Source of the DNA: Antarctobacter aquimaris
GTDB lineage: Bacteria; Pseudomonadota; Alphaproteobacteria; Rhodobacterales; Rhodobacteraceae
Assembly: GCF_900184945.1 (NCBI RefSeq)
Contig: NZ_FXYF01000028.1
Location: 1 to 32,720 of the forward strand
Reading direction: 5' to 3'
Length of the DNA: 32,720 nt
The notes under the pieces are model-generated. The model saw nothing but the letters and a program-made list of their open reading frames with translations. It had not been told where the DNA came from and did no database searches. Position numbers and translations under genes: made by a program. Below, one piece after another: positions 9,693 through 17,242 of the stretch; the stretch's first letter is position 1; the number at the start of each line of letters is the position of its first letter.

Positions 9693-10346
9693 TCACAGGC
9701 CCGCCGCGGGGGCGATCAGCCCTTCGCGCAGCGCATAGGCGATCAGCTGCGCGACCGAATGCACGTCCAGCTTCTGCATCAGGTTGGTGCGGTGGCGGTC
9801 CACCGTCTTGGCGCTGATGCCCAGAATCTCGGCGATCTCACGGTTCGACCGGCCGGCGACGACCAGGTTCAGCACCTGCCTTTCGCGGTCCGACAGGGCC
9901 GACGCGTCGGGCGCTTCCTCCAGCATCCGGCGAAAGGCCCCGGCGATGTGGCGCCGCCCGCGCAGGATGCCGGGCAAGGCGGTGAACAACTCTTCGTTGT
10001 CGTCGCCCTTGGAGAACAGCCCGTCGACACCGCAGGAGACCAGTTCGGCGATCTTGCCCGTGGCGGTGATGCCGCTGAGGATGACGACGCGGGTGTCGGG
10101 CGACCAGCGCCGCGCCTCCACCAGCACCTCCAGCCCGCCGGCCAGCGGCATCTGCACGTCCAGCAGAAGCAGCGCGGGGCGGTGCTGGCGCACGGCGGCA
10201 ATCGCGGCCAGGCCATCCGCCGCCTCGGCCACCACGGCGATGCCCACCGGTTCGATCAGGCCGGGGGTTTCCAGCGCGACACGCAGGCCGGAGCGGACAA
10301 TCGCGTGATCGTCGGCAATAACGGCTTGGAAACGGGGCTCTGACAT
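9693..10346 (-). CDS. NarL/FixJ-type response regulator (receiver + LuxR HTH)
   Basis: A 217-residue two-domain regulator. The receiver domain (about 5-120) shows the acidic pair Asp12-Asp13, phospho-acceptor Asp63 in LLLLDVQMP, Ser91 at the switch position and Lys113 in FSKGDD. The output domain (about 148-215) is a LuxR/GerE helix-turn-helix: LSDRERQVLNLVVAGRSN, REIAEILGISAKTVDRH. The start at 10346 places the protein directly in front of the first receiver strand; an upstream in-frame extension to 10394 is possible but would overlap the kinase leader. The gene is divergent from the histidine kinase, with start codons 36 bp apart, so the two are likely partners. The giant RTX gene lies downstream on the same strand and is the nearest candidate target, which is inference. 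Confidence 0.92.
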   Translation of the reverse strand: MSEPRFQAVIADDHAIVRSGLRVALETPGLIEPVGIAVVAEAADGLAAIAAVRQHRPALLLLDVQMPLAGGLEVLVEARRWSPDTRVVILSGITATGKIAELVSCGVDGLFSKGDDNEELFTALPGILRGRRHIAGAFRRMLEEAPDASALSDRERQVLNLVVAGRSNREIAEILGISAKTVDRHRTNLMQKLDVHSVAQLIAYALREGLIAPAAGL

Positions 10347-10382
10347 TCGTATGCTTTGGCGTCGGCGCAGGAAGGGGGCAAT

Positions 10383-12362
10383 GTGCGGGCACATTTAGCA
10401 CTTTTTCTGTCGCTTTTGATAGCTGTGTTGGCCGCGCAGGTCCTGCGGGCCGATCCGCCGCCGGTGCTGTTGCTGGATGACGCGGCACCGGCGCAGACGA
10501 TCGGCACGCAGATGCGCTTTGCCCCCGACAGGGGCGACACGCTGGCCGACCTGGCCGACCGCTATGCCGAGGGCCGCCTGTCGCCCTCCTTTGCCGAGAG
10601 CGCCGCGCAATTGGCGCCCTACCAGCCGCTCTGGGGGCTGGTCGAGATCCAGAACGCCGCCCCAGCCGACGGACGTCCGCCCGCCGACTGGCAGCTGGCC
10701 TCCGACATCTACGGGCTGGTCGCGCTGGACGTGGTGCTGATCCGGCTGGGTGCGGAAACCGAGCAGCTTCTGGCGCATGACATCCGCGCGCCCTTCGACC
10801 CCGGGGACTACGCGGTGACGCGGCTGGTCAGCGAGCCGTTCACGCTGCGCCCGGGCGAACGCGCGCTGCTGGTGGTGCGTATGGTGCATGGCACGGTCGA
10901 GGCGCTGGACCTGAGCTTGGAACGCGGCGCGGCGGTGCGCGCGGCGGCCTTTGCCAGCGGGCTGATGCTGGCGGGGTTCTACGCGTTCCTGCTGTCCAGC
11001 CTCGTGGTCTTTGCCGTGTTCAGCGCGCTGATGCGGGTCGGGGTCGGCGTGGACTATGCGGGGCTGTTGCTGCTGGGGCTGGTGTTTGTCGCCTACCTGG
11101 ACGGGTTCCTGTTCCGCTGGCTCTACCCCGCGCGGCCCGGCCTGCACCTGCCCACCGGCATCAGCCTGCTGCTGGGCGCCACGGCGCTGGGGTTCCTGAC
11201 CGCCGCCCTGTCCCTGACACGCGTTGCCGATGCGCCACGGGCCGCGCGTTGGCTGATTGCGGCGGCGGCGCTGGCGGCGGCCTGCATCGCCGCCGTGTTC
11301 ATCCTGCCCCCCGAGGTCATGGCCCCCATCGCCTATGTCCTGCTGGCGGCGATGCTGGCGGCGCAGGTGCTGGCGGTGTTCCGCTGGGACAGGTTGGGCG
11401 ACACCATGCGCCCGCTGCTCCGGCTGGTGGCGCTGGTGGCGCTGGTCGGGCTGGGCGGGGTCGTGGCGCTGGCGCTGGCGCGCGCACCGGCGGGCGGGCT
11501 GTCGATCCCCTGGGCGATCAAGGGCACCTACGCGGTGCTGGCGCTGGGGATCATGGGCAGCCTCTCGGCCGGGCTGATCGACCTGCGTCGGTCCCATGCT
11601 GCCGCCCTGCGGCGCGAGATGGACGCGGTGCGCAAGGAGGCCCAGACCACGCGCGAGTTGCTGGAGGCCGAGCGCGCCCACGCCCGGATGCGCGACCTGG
11701 CCGACCAGCGCCGCCTGCAACTGGCCAGCATGTCGCACGACATCCGCCAGCCCCTGTCCGCCTTGCGGCTGTCGATCGAGGGCATGGCCCGCGATGCCCC
11801 GCCAGAGGTGCAGGCGCAGTTGCACGAGGCCTTCGACTACATCCAGACGCTGACCGCGCGCCAGCTGGACGACGCCCGCGACGAGGTGCGCGCCGAGGCG
11901 TCCGCCAATGTGGATCGGTCCGAGCCCTACCCGCTGTCGCTGATCCTGCAAACCGTCGGCCAGATGTTCCGCGACGAGGCGCAGGCCAAGGGGCTGGCGC
12001 TGCGCATCGTGCCCTGTTCGGCACTGGTCGACGTGCCGCCATTGCACCTGATGCGGATCCTGTCGAACCTGGTGTCGAACGCGGTGAAATACACCGGAAA
12101 GGGCAAGGTGCTGGCCGGGGTGCGGCGGCGCGACGGCGCGCTGGTCCTTCAGGTTCTGGACAGCGGCCCGGGGATGACGGAGGCTGAGATCATGCGCTAC
12201 ATGCAGCCATGGCACGCGGGGGACGACAGCGGCGGGCACGGCCTGGGCCTGGCGATCTGCCGGCAGATCGCCGCGCAGGACGGGCTGAGGCTGGACGTCG
12301 ACTCGCAGCCCGGCAAGGGCACGGTGTTTTCGCTGCACCTGCGCCGGGCAGACTCGCCATGA
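10383..12362 (+). CDS. Membrane sensor histidine kinase, 7TMR-DISM type
   Basis: I start this at GTG 10383, which has AGGAAGGGGG four bases upstream; a TTG at 10356 is an alternative. The product has 659 residues. A signal peptide (1 to about 23) is followed by a periplasmic beta-rich domain (about 24-185, 7TMR-DISMED2-like), seven or so hydrophobic helices (about 187-400), and a short coiled coil (about 400-445). The HisKA helix SMSHDIRQPLSALR has His452 as the phosphorylation site. The ATPase domain shows the N box NLVSNAVKYTG (562 on), G1 box DSGPGM (593 on) and G2 box GHGLGLAI (about 618). Ligand unknown; this sensor class usually has a periplasmic carbohydrate-binding-like fold. Its stop overlaps the next start (ATGA), indicating co-translation with the EF-hand protein. 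Confidence 0.92.
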   Translation: MRAHLALFLSLLIAVLAAQVLRADPPPVLLLDDAAPAQTIGTQMRFAPDRGDTLADLADRYAEGRLSPSFAESAAQLAPYQPLWGLVEIQNAAPADGRPPADWQLASDIYGLVALDVVLIRLGAETEQLLAHDIRAPFDPGDYAVTRLVSEPFTLRPGERALLVVRMVHGTVEALDLSLERGAAVRAAAFASGLMLAGFYAFLLSSLVVFAVFSALMRVGVGVDYAGLLLLGLVFVAYLDGFLFRWLYPARPGLHLPTGISLLLGATALGFLTAALSLTRVADAPRAARWLIAAAALAAACIAAVFILPPEVMAPIAYVLLAAMLAAQVLAVFRWDRLGDTMRPLLRLVALVALVGLGGVVALALARAPAGGLSIPWAIKGTYAVLALGIMGSLSAGLIDLRRSHAAALRREMDAVRKEAQTTRELLEAERAHARMRDLADQRRLQLASMSHDIRQPLSALRLSIEGMARDAPPEVQAQLHEAFDYIQTLTARQLDDARDEVRAEASANVDRSEPYPLSLILQTVGQMFRDEAQAKGLALRIVPCSALVDVPPLHLMRILSNLVSNAVKYTGKGKVLAGVRRRDGALVLQVLDSGPGMTEAEIMRYMQPWHAGDDSGGHGLGLAICRQIAAQDGLRLDVDSQPGKGTVFSLHLRRADSP

Positions 12363-12691
12363 CGCGCAGCTGGATCCTTGCTTTTGGGACGGCCGTCTTT
12401 CTGGCCGGCGCCGCCAGCGGCCAGACCGTGGTGCCCGGTGCCGGGACGGTGTCCACGCAGGAGGTCGATGCCTTTGTACGGGCGGATGCCAACCGCGACG
12501 GGCACCTCGACTACCCCGAGTTTCGGGTCTTCGTGCGGCGGATGGCGGCTGCGGGGCAGTCCACGGCGATCACGATCCGGGCCTTCGGGGCCTACCGGAT
12601 CGCCTTTCGCCGGGTGGACGCGAACCGCGACGGGCTGGCCTCTCCGGGTGAGTTGCGGCGCGCCGACGACGGGTTCCGCGCCGGCGGCTGA
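12359..12691 (+). CDS. Small exported EF-hand protein
   Basis: This 110-residue protein begins with a signal peptide (hydrophobic core ILAFGTAVFLAGAASG, likely cleavage near residue 21). It carries two EF-hand loops: residues 43-54 (DANRDGHLDYPE, all canonical ligand positions filled) and 87-98 (DANRDGLASPGE). The ATG overlaps the kinase stop codon by 4 bp (ATGA), so expression is probably coupled to the kinase. The likely location is the periplasm. A calcium-sensing or buffering partner of the kinase is an attractive idea, but it is inference from position only. The short length and two-loop layout resemble the small exported EF-hand proteins that are frequent in proteobacteria. Confidence 0.85.
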   Translation: MTRSWILAFGTAVFLAGAASGQTVVPGAGTVSTQEVDAFVRADANRDGHLDYPEFRVFVRRMAAAGQSTAITIRAFGAYRIAFRRVDANRDGLASPGELRRADDGFRAGG

Positions 12692-12705
12692 CCCCTGCGC
12701 GGCAT

Positions 12706-12725
12706 GGCCGATTGGGGGATCGGCC
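12706..12725 (+). terminator. Candidate hairpin terminator after the kinase/EF-hand pair
   Basis: A perfect 7-bp inverted repeat GGCCGAT-TGGGGG-ATCGGCC lies 14 bp past the EF-hand stop. No T-tract follows, so intrinsic termination is uncertain. Confidence 0.35.
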
Positions 12726-12810
12726 CCATGGGCCGCGCGCCGCGCGTGCGGTAGGACGGAAACCAGAGGCCGCCCGAGGCCCCGGTCCGCGCCGCCAGAG
12801 GAGTCCCCGG

Positions 12811-13188
12811 ATGCGCCCGCGCCTGCCCCTGCCATGTCGCGCCCTGCTGTGCGTTCTTCCGATGAATGCCCCGGCAGACACCCCGACCCCCGCGCCAAAA
12901 CCGCGGGTCGCGCAGGCCGAGGCCGGACAGGTCGGGCTGGTCAGCGGCACCTATGTCGGGACCTGGGTGGATGGCCGGCGGCTTGTCGTCACCGCGCAGA
13001 TGCTCACGCAGGACATGATCACCCTGCAACGGCATGCCTATTCCTCTGCGCCCGTCACCTTTCGCAGGGTCGCGCCCACGCTCTTCCAGGACCGCGACGG
13101 CAACACGCTGACCCTGGTGTCCCCGGTCCACCTGGTCTGGCGTGACCTCCGGGGGCGGACGCCGGTCAGCTATGCCCGCGAAGAGTGA
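12811..13188 (+). CDS. Small exported protein of unknown function
   Basis: A 125-residue reading frame on the kinase strand. The ATG at 12811 has AGAGGAG seven bases upstream, better than any earlier start in frame. The N-terminus (arginines, then a hydrophobic stretch CRALLCVLPMNAPAD) looks like a signal peptide. It is followed by a proline/alanine-rich linker (TPTPAPKPRV) and a compact beta-rich domain with GTYVGTWVDGRRLVVTAQML and FRRVAPTLFQDRDGNTLTLV. I do not recognise the family. It is separated from the EF-hand gene by 119 bp containing a hairpin, so it may have its own promoter. It converges with the DUF2478 gene, with stop codons 18 bp apart. Confidence 0.65.
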   Translation: MRPRLPLPCRALLCVLPMNAPADTPTPAPKPRVAQAEAGQVGLVSGTYVGTWVDGRRLVVTAQMLTQDMITLQRHAYSSAPVTFRRVAPTLFQDRDGNTLTLVSPVHLVWRDLRGRTPVSYAREE

Positions 13189-13206
13189 CCCGCCCCCCGG
13201 GCCGCG

Positions 13207-13725
13207 TCACGCCACCGGCGACTTCTCGCGAATGCTCCGGCGCAGCCAGCCGGCCAGGACCGACTGCTCCGGCGCCAGTTGTTCGGCACAGCCGCCGGTG
13301 AACTCGTGAAAGGCCTCGGCGTTCAGCGGGTTCAGGCCGACCAGGACCGGCAGGTCCAGCGCCAGCGCATCGGCGATCAACGGTCGGAAACCGCGCCCGC
13401 CGGCCTCGTGCTTGCCGAACTTGTTGACGATCAGGCAATCGCTCTGCGGCAGGCGCGCCTGCACCAGGCCAACCGCCGTTTCCAGCGCTTCGGGGTCCAG
13501 CCGGCAGCCGCGCGCCTCGGCCCCGAGGCTCTGGGAAATCCGGATCACCGGCCCCTCGGGCAGCACGATCACGTCCATGTCGCAGGGGCCGCTGCCCGGA
13601 CATTCAGTGTTGACCTGGGCCGTGCCCGCCGGGGCATAGCCGTCGACGATCATGGCAGAGGCGACCCCGCGCAGCAGCAGGTCGGTGTCGCCGCGCCCGG
13701 GGGCCATGGTGTATGCAATCTTCAT
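13207..13725 (-). CDS. DUF2478 family protein, end of the nar/moeA operon
   Basis: This 172-residue protein has the DUF2478 hallmarks as I recall them: a start MKIAYTMAPGRGDTD, then VRISQSLGAEARGCRLDPEALE (about 79-100, given here as separate phrases VRISQSLG and GCRLDP), SDCLIVNKFGKHEAGGRG, and VLVGLNPLNAEAF. Three cysteines (CPGSGPC and GCRLDP) are conserved-looking. The family has usually been found near molybdenum transport or cofactor genes, and its biochemical role is undefined. The ATG at 13725 follows AGGA. An in-frame ATG at 13737 would overlap the moeA stop as ATGA and is a real alternative. Last gene of the long minus-strand operon. Confidence 0.75.
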   Translation of the reverse strand: MKIAYTMAPGRGDTDLLLRGVASAMIVDGYAPAGTAQVNTECPGSGPCDMDVIVLPEGPVIRISQSLGAEARGCRLDPEALETAVGLVQARLPQSDCLIVNKFGKHEAGGRGFRPLIADALALDLPVLVGLNPLNAEAFHEFTGGCAEQLAPEQSVLAGWLRRSIREKSPVA

Positions 13726-13733
13726 CGTGATCC

Positions 13734-15017
13734 TCATGTCATGCGTAATGGCAGGAACTCGACCAGCGCGCCTTGCGGCAGATGGTCGGCGTCCGCCGGC
13801 AAAAAGACAAGCCCGTCGGAGGCGCACAGCGCCCCGACCTGGCCCGAGTGGACGGCTTCGCCGCAATCGGCGGTTTCGCGGCCGTGGCCGTCGATCCCGA
13901 CCAGCGCCGCCGCGCGGATTTCGCAGCGCCCCGGCTTGCGGTGCAGCGGATGGGCCAGGACCACATGCCGCCGCGTCCCGACCGGCGCCGCCAGGCCCGA
14001 CAGGTGGCCCAGGATCGCCTCGCCGAACAGGGTCCAGGTCACGAAGGCCGACTGCGGGTTGCCGGGCAACCCCAGCCACAGGGCCCTGTCCAGCCGGCCG
14101 AAGGCGACCGGCTTGCCCGGCTTGATCGCCACCCCGGCAAAGACCTCGCGCCCGTCCAGGGCCCGGACCGCGCCGCGCAGGTGATCCTCCTCACCCACCG
14201 AGACGCCGCCGGTGGTGATGACCAGGTCGGCGCCCCGGGATGCCCGCTCCAGCGCGGCGCGGATCCCGCCCGGCGAATCCGGCACCGTCTCGACGGCCAC
14301 CAGGTCGATGTCGGGGCGGGCCAGCATGGCCCGCAGCATCGGCGTGTTGACGTCCCAGATGTCCGCCGCCCCCAGGCCCTGCCGGCCGGGTGCGGCGACT
14401 TCGCTGCCGGACACCAGCAGCGCCACGCGCAGCCGCCGCCGCACGACCAGGTGGGCATGGCCGCTGGCGGCCGCGGCGGCGATGGCGCGGGGGCTGACAG
14501 GTAGGCCGGCGGCGACGATCTCGCCGCCCTGCCGCCGCTCTTCGGCCCGAAAACGGATGTTTTCATGCGCCGCCGGTCGGCGATGCAGCACGATCTGGCG
14601 CGGGCCGCCATCGATCTCTTCCTGCATGACGACGCAATCCGCCCCGGCGGGCAGCGGCGCGCCGGTAAAGATGCGGGCGGCGGAACCGGGCGGCAGCGGG
14701 CTGACCGCCGCCTCGCCGGCCGCGCAGCGCAGGGCGACGGGCAGGCGCCAGGGGCCGGGACCGGCCAGGTCGGAGCGTCGCAGCGCGTAGCCGTCCATCG
14801 CCGCGTGATCAAAGCGCGGCATGTCCGACAGGGCCAGCACCGGCTCGGCCAGCACACGCCCGCGCGCCTCGGCGAGGCCGACCCGCACGGTCCCGGACAC
14901 GGGCGCGACATGCGCCGCGATGCGGTCCAGCGCCTCGTCGATGCTGACGATGCCCGCGCTCGGGTCGGCCGCATCGCAGCCGCAGGCAAGGCCGGTGATG
15001 GTCTGAACATAGGTCAT
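13734..15017 (-). CDS. moeA: Molybdopterin molybdenumtransferase MoeA
   Basis: A 427-residue MoeA, the enzyme that inserts molybdate into adenylylated molybdopterin to make Moco. Signatures seen: MPRFDHAAMDGYAL (66-79), RIFTGAPLPAGADCVVMQ, TTGGVSVGEEDH (the MoCF-type active-site loop), GVAIKPGKPVAFG and LGLPGNPQSA. The N-terminus is extended by about 20 residues with a CGCD motif. It lies 38 bp after the hemerythrin-like gene and ends in an overlap or near-overlap with DUF2478. Its location in the nar operon suggests it secures Moco supply for NarG under nitrate-respiring conditions. It may duplicate a housekeeping moeA elsewhere, which cannot be seen here. Confidence 0.93.
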   Translation of the reverse strand: MTYVQTITGLACGCDAADPSAGIVSIDEALDRIAAHVAPVSGTVRVGLAEARGRVLAEPVLALSDMPRFDHAAMDGYALRRSDLAGPGPWRLPVALRCAAGEAAVSPLPPGSAARIFTGAPLPAGADCVVMQEEIDGGPRQIVLHRRPAAHENIRFRAEERRQGGEIVAAGLPVSPRAIAAAAASGHAHLVVRRRLRVALLVSGSEVAAPGRQGLGAADIWDVNTPMLRAMLARPDIDLVAVETVPDSPGGIRAALERASRGADLVITTGGVSVGEEDHLRGAVRALDGREVFAGVAIKPGKPVAFGRLDRALWLGLPGNPQSAFVTWTLFGEAILGHLSGLAAPVGTRRHVVLAHPLHRKPGRCEIRAAALVGIDGHGRETADCGEAVHSGQVGALCASDGLVFLPADADHLPQGALVEFLPLRMT

Positions 15018-15055
15018 TGCGAAGGCTTTCGGTTGAGAGGGAGGCGGCGGCGCGT

Positions 15056-15613
15056 TCAGGCGACGAAGGGGTCATTCAGGCCGCGCCGCCGCAGCATGGC
15101 CTTGCGCAGCACGCCCAGGTCGGCCGACCGGAGCCTGACCCGCGCCAGAGGCAACAGGATGGCGTTTTCCAGGATCAGGTGCCGGCGCGTCGCCGCGGCC
15201 AGGTCGCGCAGCGGGTCGCGCAGCCGGTCCGGCACCCTGGCCGTGTCGGCGATCGCGACCAGCCCGGCGACGACCGAACGCTGGTGCGTTTCGATCTCGC
15301 CGTGCTCGCGGGCCAGCCGCCGCGCCAGGCGCGGCAGCTCATCCTCAGGTTCGGCGCGTTTCAGGATAAGCGGCATCAGGTCGTCGTCCTCGTCGGCCAG
15401 CAGGTCCGGCAGTTCCTGCCTCAGGTAGTCCAGCAGCGCCACCACCGCGTCCGACTCGGGGCCGGTGCTGTCGGCAAGCCGGTCCATTTCCGCGCACATG
15501 GTGCGCAACCGCAGGTGATCCTCGGCGATGAAGTCGATCGGGTTGCGCAGCAGCCGGACGCTGGTCGGCGACTTGCCGTCGGGGGTCCGGTGGTCAGCAG
15601 GGCCGGTCTTCAT
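15056..15613 (-). CDS. Hemerythrin-like HHE-domain protein, one expected His ligand replaced
   Basis: A 185-residue cytoplasmic four-helix protein. The ATG at 15613 lies 20 bp inside the end of ppiC, so the two overlap. Candidate iron ligands are His33 (IAEDHLRLR), Asp74/Glu75 in LLADEDDD, His104 and His110 (REHGEIETHQ), and His145 with Glu149 (RRHLILEN). The family normally shows a histidine four residues before the acidic cluster (LxxHxADEE); here that position is Leu71. Hemerythrin-like proteins of this kind are linked to NO/O2 handling or Fe-S repair, and its place between ppiC and moeA in a nar operon suits protection or maturation of the reductase. That role is inference. Confidence 0.8.
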   Translation of the reverse strand: MKTGPADHRTPDGKSPTSVRLLRNPIDFIAEDHLRLRTMCAEMDRLADSTGPESDAVVALLDYLRQELPDLLADEDDDLMPLILKRAEPEDELPRLARRLAREHGEIETHQRSVVAGLVAIADTARVPDRLRDPLRDLAAATRRHLILENAILLPLARVRLRSADLGVLRKAMLRRRGLNDPFVA

Positions 15614-16424
15614 GCGCGGCGCTCCCGGGAGGGGCCGGTCGGAGGTCCGCGCCGGAGATCTCCGCGGACGCAACCAGGGTTTGCACGAAGTCCCGGGCCA
15701 TGCGGTCCCAGGCTGCCTTTTCCATCGCCTCGCGGATCTTGGGACGCACGGCATCGTAGGGCAGCACGGCGCCGGGTGCGACGGCATCCATCCGGATGAT
15801 ATGCCAGCCGTGGCGCGTCAGGACGGGATCCGCCGTGATCTCGCCCTCGGACAGGCTGCGAAGGACGGCTTCGAACTCGGGCACGGTGTCGCCCGGGCTC
15901 AACTGGCCCAGCGCGCCCCCGCCCGCCCCGGAGCCGCATTCGCTGGTCTCGCGTGCGAGGCGGGCAAAGGCTCCGGGATCGCTGTGTGCCCGGCGTGCCA
16001 GGTCGACGGCGCGGGCATGGGTGGCCTGACGGGCGTCCGGGTCACGCGGGTCGCAGGCCACCAGGATGTGCGACACCTCCCACAGCGGCGGCGCGCGAAA
16101 GCGCTGCGGGTCGCGCTCCCATTCGGCACGCACCTCCGCATCGCCGGGCGGCGCGACCGCGACCGCCTCGGCGAGAAGGCCCCGGACAAGGGCCTCCTCC
16201 TCGGTTTCCCAGCGGCCGGGGCCGACTTCTTCCGGTCGGGCCTCGATCCCCCGGGCCCGGGCTTCCTGCAGCAGCAGTGTCCGGATGGCGACCGCGTTGG
16301 CGGCCTTGCGCCAGGCGATGCCGGGCTTGCCCTTGGGGCCACTGTGGTTCTGGGCCTCCGCCGCGACCAGCGCGGCGGGGACAGTTTCGCCGTTGACGAC
16401 GAGAGTGGGAAACAGCGCGCTCAT
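15594..16424 (-). CDS. Parvulin-type (PpiC) peptidyl-prolyl isomerase of the nar operon
   Basis: A 276-residue protein. The parvulin domain occupies about 116-213: VSHILVACDP, ARLARETSECGSGAGGG, LGQLSPGDTVPEFE, and HGWHIIRMD. An N-terminal helical segment of about 110 residues resembles the NifM-like arrangement. There is no signal peptide, so unlike periplasmic SurA/PpiD it should act in the cytoplasm. It starts 5 bp after narI, with GGAG overlapping the narI stop region, and overlaps the hemerythrin gene. A PpiC-type gene directly after narI also occurs in Pseudomonas nar operons, which supports a role in NarGHI folding or maturation. Confidence 0.87.
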   Translation of the reverse strand: MSALFPTLVVNGETVPAALVAAEAQNHSGPKGKPGIAWRKAANAVAIRTLLLQEARARGIEARPEEVGPGRWETEEEALVRGLLAEAVAVAPPGDAEVRAEWERDPQRFRAPPLWEVSHILVACDPRDPDARQATHARAVDLARRAHSDPGAFARLARETSECGSGAGGGALGQLSPGDTVPEFEAVLRSLSEGEITADPVLTRHGWHIIRMDAVAPGAVLPYDAVRPKIREAMEKAAWDRMARDFVQTLVASAEISGADLRPAPPGSAAHEDRPC

Positions 16425-16429
16425 CGGGC

Positions 16430-17230
16430 TTACTCCGCCGGGGCCCGACGGGCGGAGGACTTGCCCCCCGACCGGGCGGCGGCCTGTGCTGCGGTCGTCA
16501 CGTTGCGCGCGCGCGGCAGCGCGGTCTGGCGGCGCGAACGCACGATCTGGTATCCGCGCCGCGTCACGAGATAGCGAAAGACTGCCGCGAACCCGGACCA
16601 GATGTGCACCAGCCGCGTGAACGGGAACAGCATGGTGATGATCAGGCCAAGGAAGATGTGCAGCTTGTACAGCCAATGCACGTCGACCACCGTGACCCAG
16701 GCGTTGATGTTCCACGACACCACGCTCTGCGACCACATCATGAAGCGCACCATCTCGGAGCCGTCCATGTGTTGCAGGGTCTGCGTGATGGTCAGGAGGC
16801 CGATCGCCAGCTGGAGCCAGATCAGCACCATGATGACGATGTCCGCATGGCTCGAGGTCGCGCGGATGCGGGGGTCGGTCAGGCGCCGGTGCAGCAGCAT
16901 GGTGCCGCCGATCAGCGCGGCGATCCCGGCGGGTCCGCCGATCAGCACCGCCATCCACTGCTTGAGCGCGTAGGGAACCCCCAGCGCGTCCAGGACCCAG
17001 ATCGGCGTGAACAGCCCGACGAGGTGCCCGAAGAACACCGTCAGGATGCCGACGTGGAACAGGATCGAGCCCAGGATCAGCTGCTTGCGCCGCAAGAGCT
17101 GGCTCGATGAGCTTTTCCAGGTGAACGGATCACGCTCGTACCGCGCGATCGAACCCACCAGAAAGATCGTCAGCGCGACATAGGGCATCACGCCGAAGAT
17201 GGCAAAGTTCAGGTCGAAGTCGCTAAACAT
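16430..17230 (-). CDS. narI: Respiratory nitrate reductase gamma subunit NarI (cytochrome b)
   Basis: This 266-residue, five-helix membrane protein oxidises quinol and passes electrons through two b hemes to NarH. Axial histidines by comparison with the E. coli protein: His59 and His69 (LFHVGILTVFFGHLVG), and His191 and His209 (KLHIFLG ... RLVHIWSG, spacing 18 as in E. coli 187/205). The protein is about 40 residues longer than E. coli NarI, with a tail rich in Arg, Ala, Ser and Lys after about residue 225. The start has AGGAGATC upstream and lies 12 bp after narJ. Confidence 0.97.
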   Translation of the reverse strand: MFSDFDLNFAIFGVMPYVALTIFLVGSIARYERDPFTWKSSSSQLLRRKQLILGSILFHVGILTVFFGHLVGLFTPIWVLDALGVPYALKQWMAVLIGGPAGIAALIGGTMLLHRRLTDPRIRATSSHADIVIMVLIWLQLAIGLLTITQTLQHMDGSEMVRFMMWSQSVVSWNINAWVTVVDVHWLYKLHIFLGLIITMLFPFTRLVHIWSGFAAVFRYLVTRRGYQIVRSRRQTALPRARNVTTAAQAAARSGGKSSARRAPAE

Positions 17231-17242
17231 GGTTCGGATCTC

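Noticed and set aside
10395-12338. 647-codon minus-strand frame opposite the histidine kinase
   Set aside because: Gln/His/Arg-rich antisense translation, while the plus-strand frame has complete kinase motifs.
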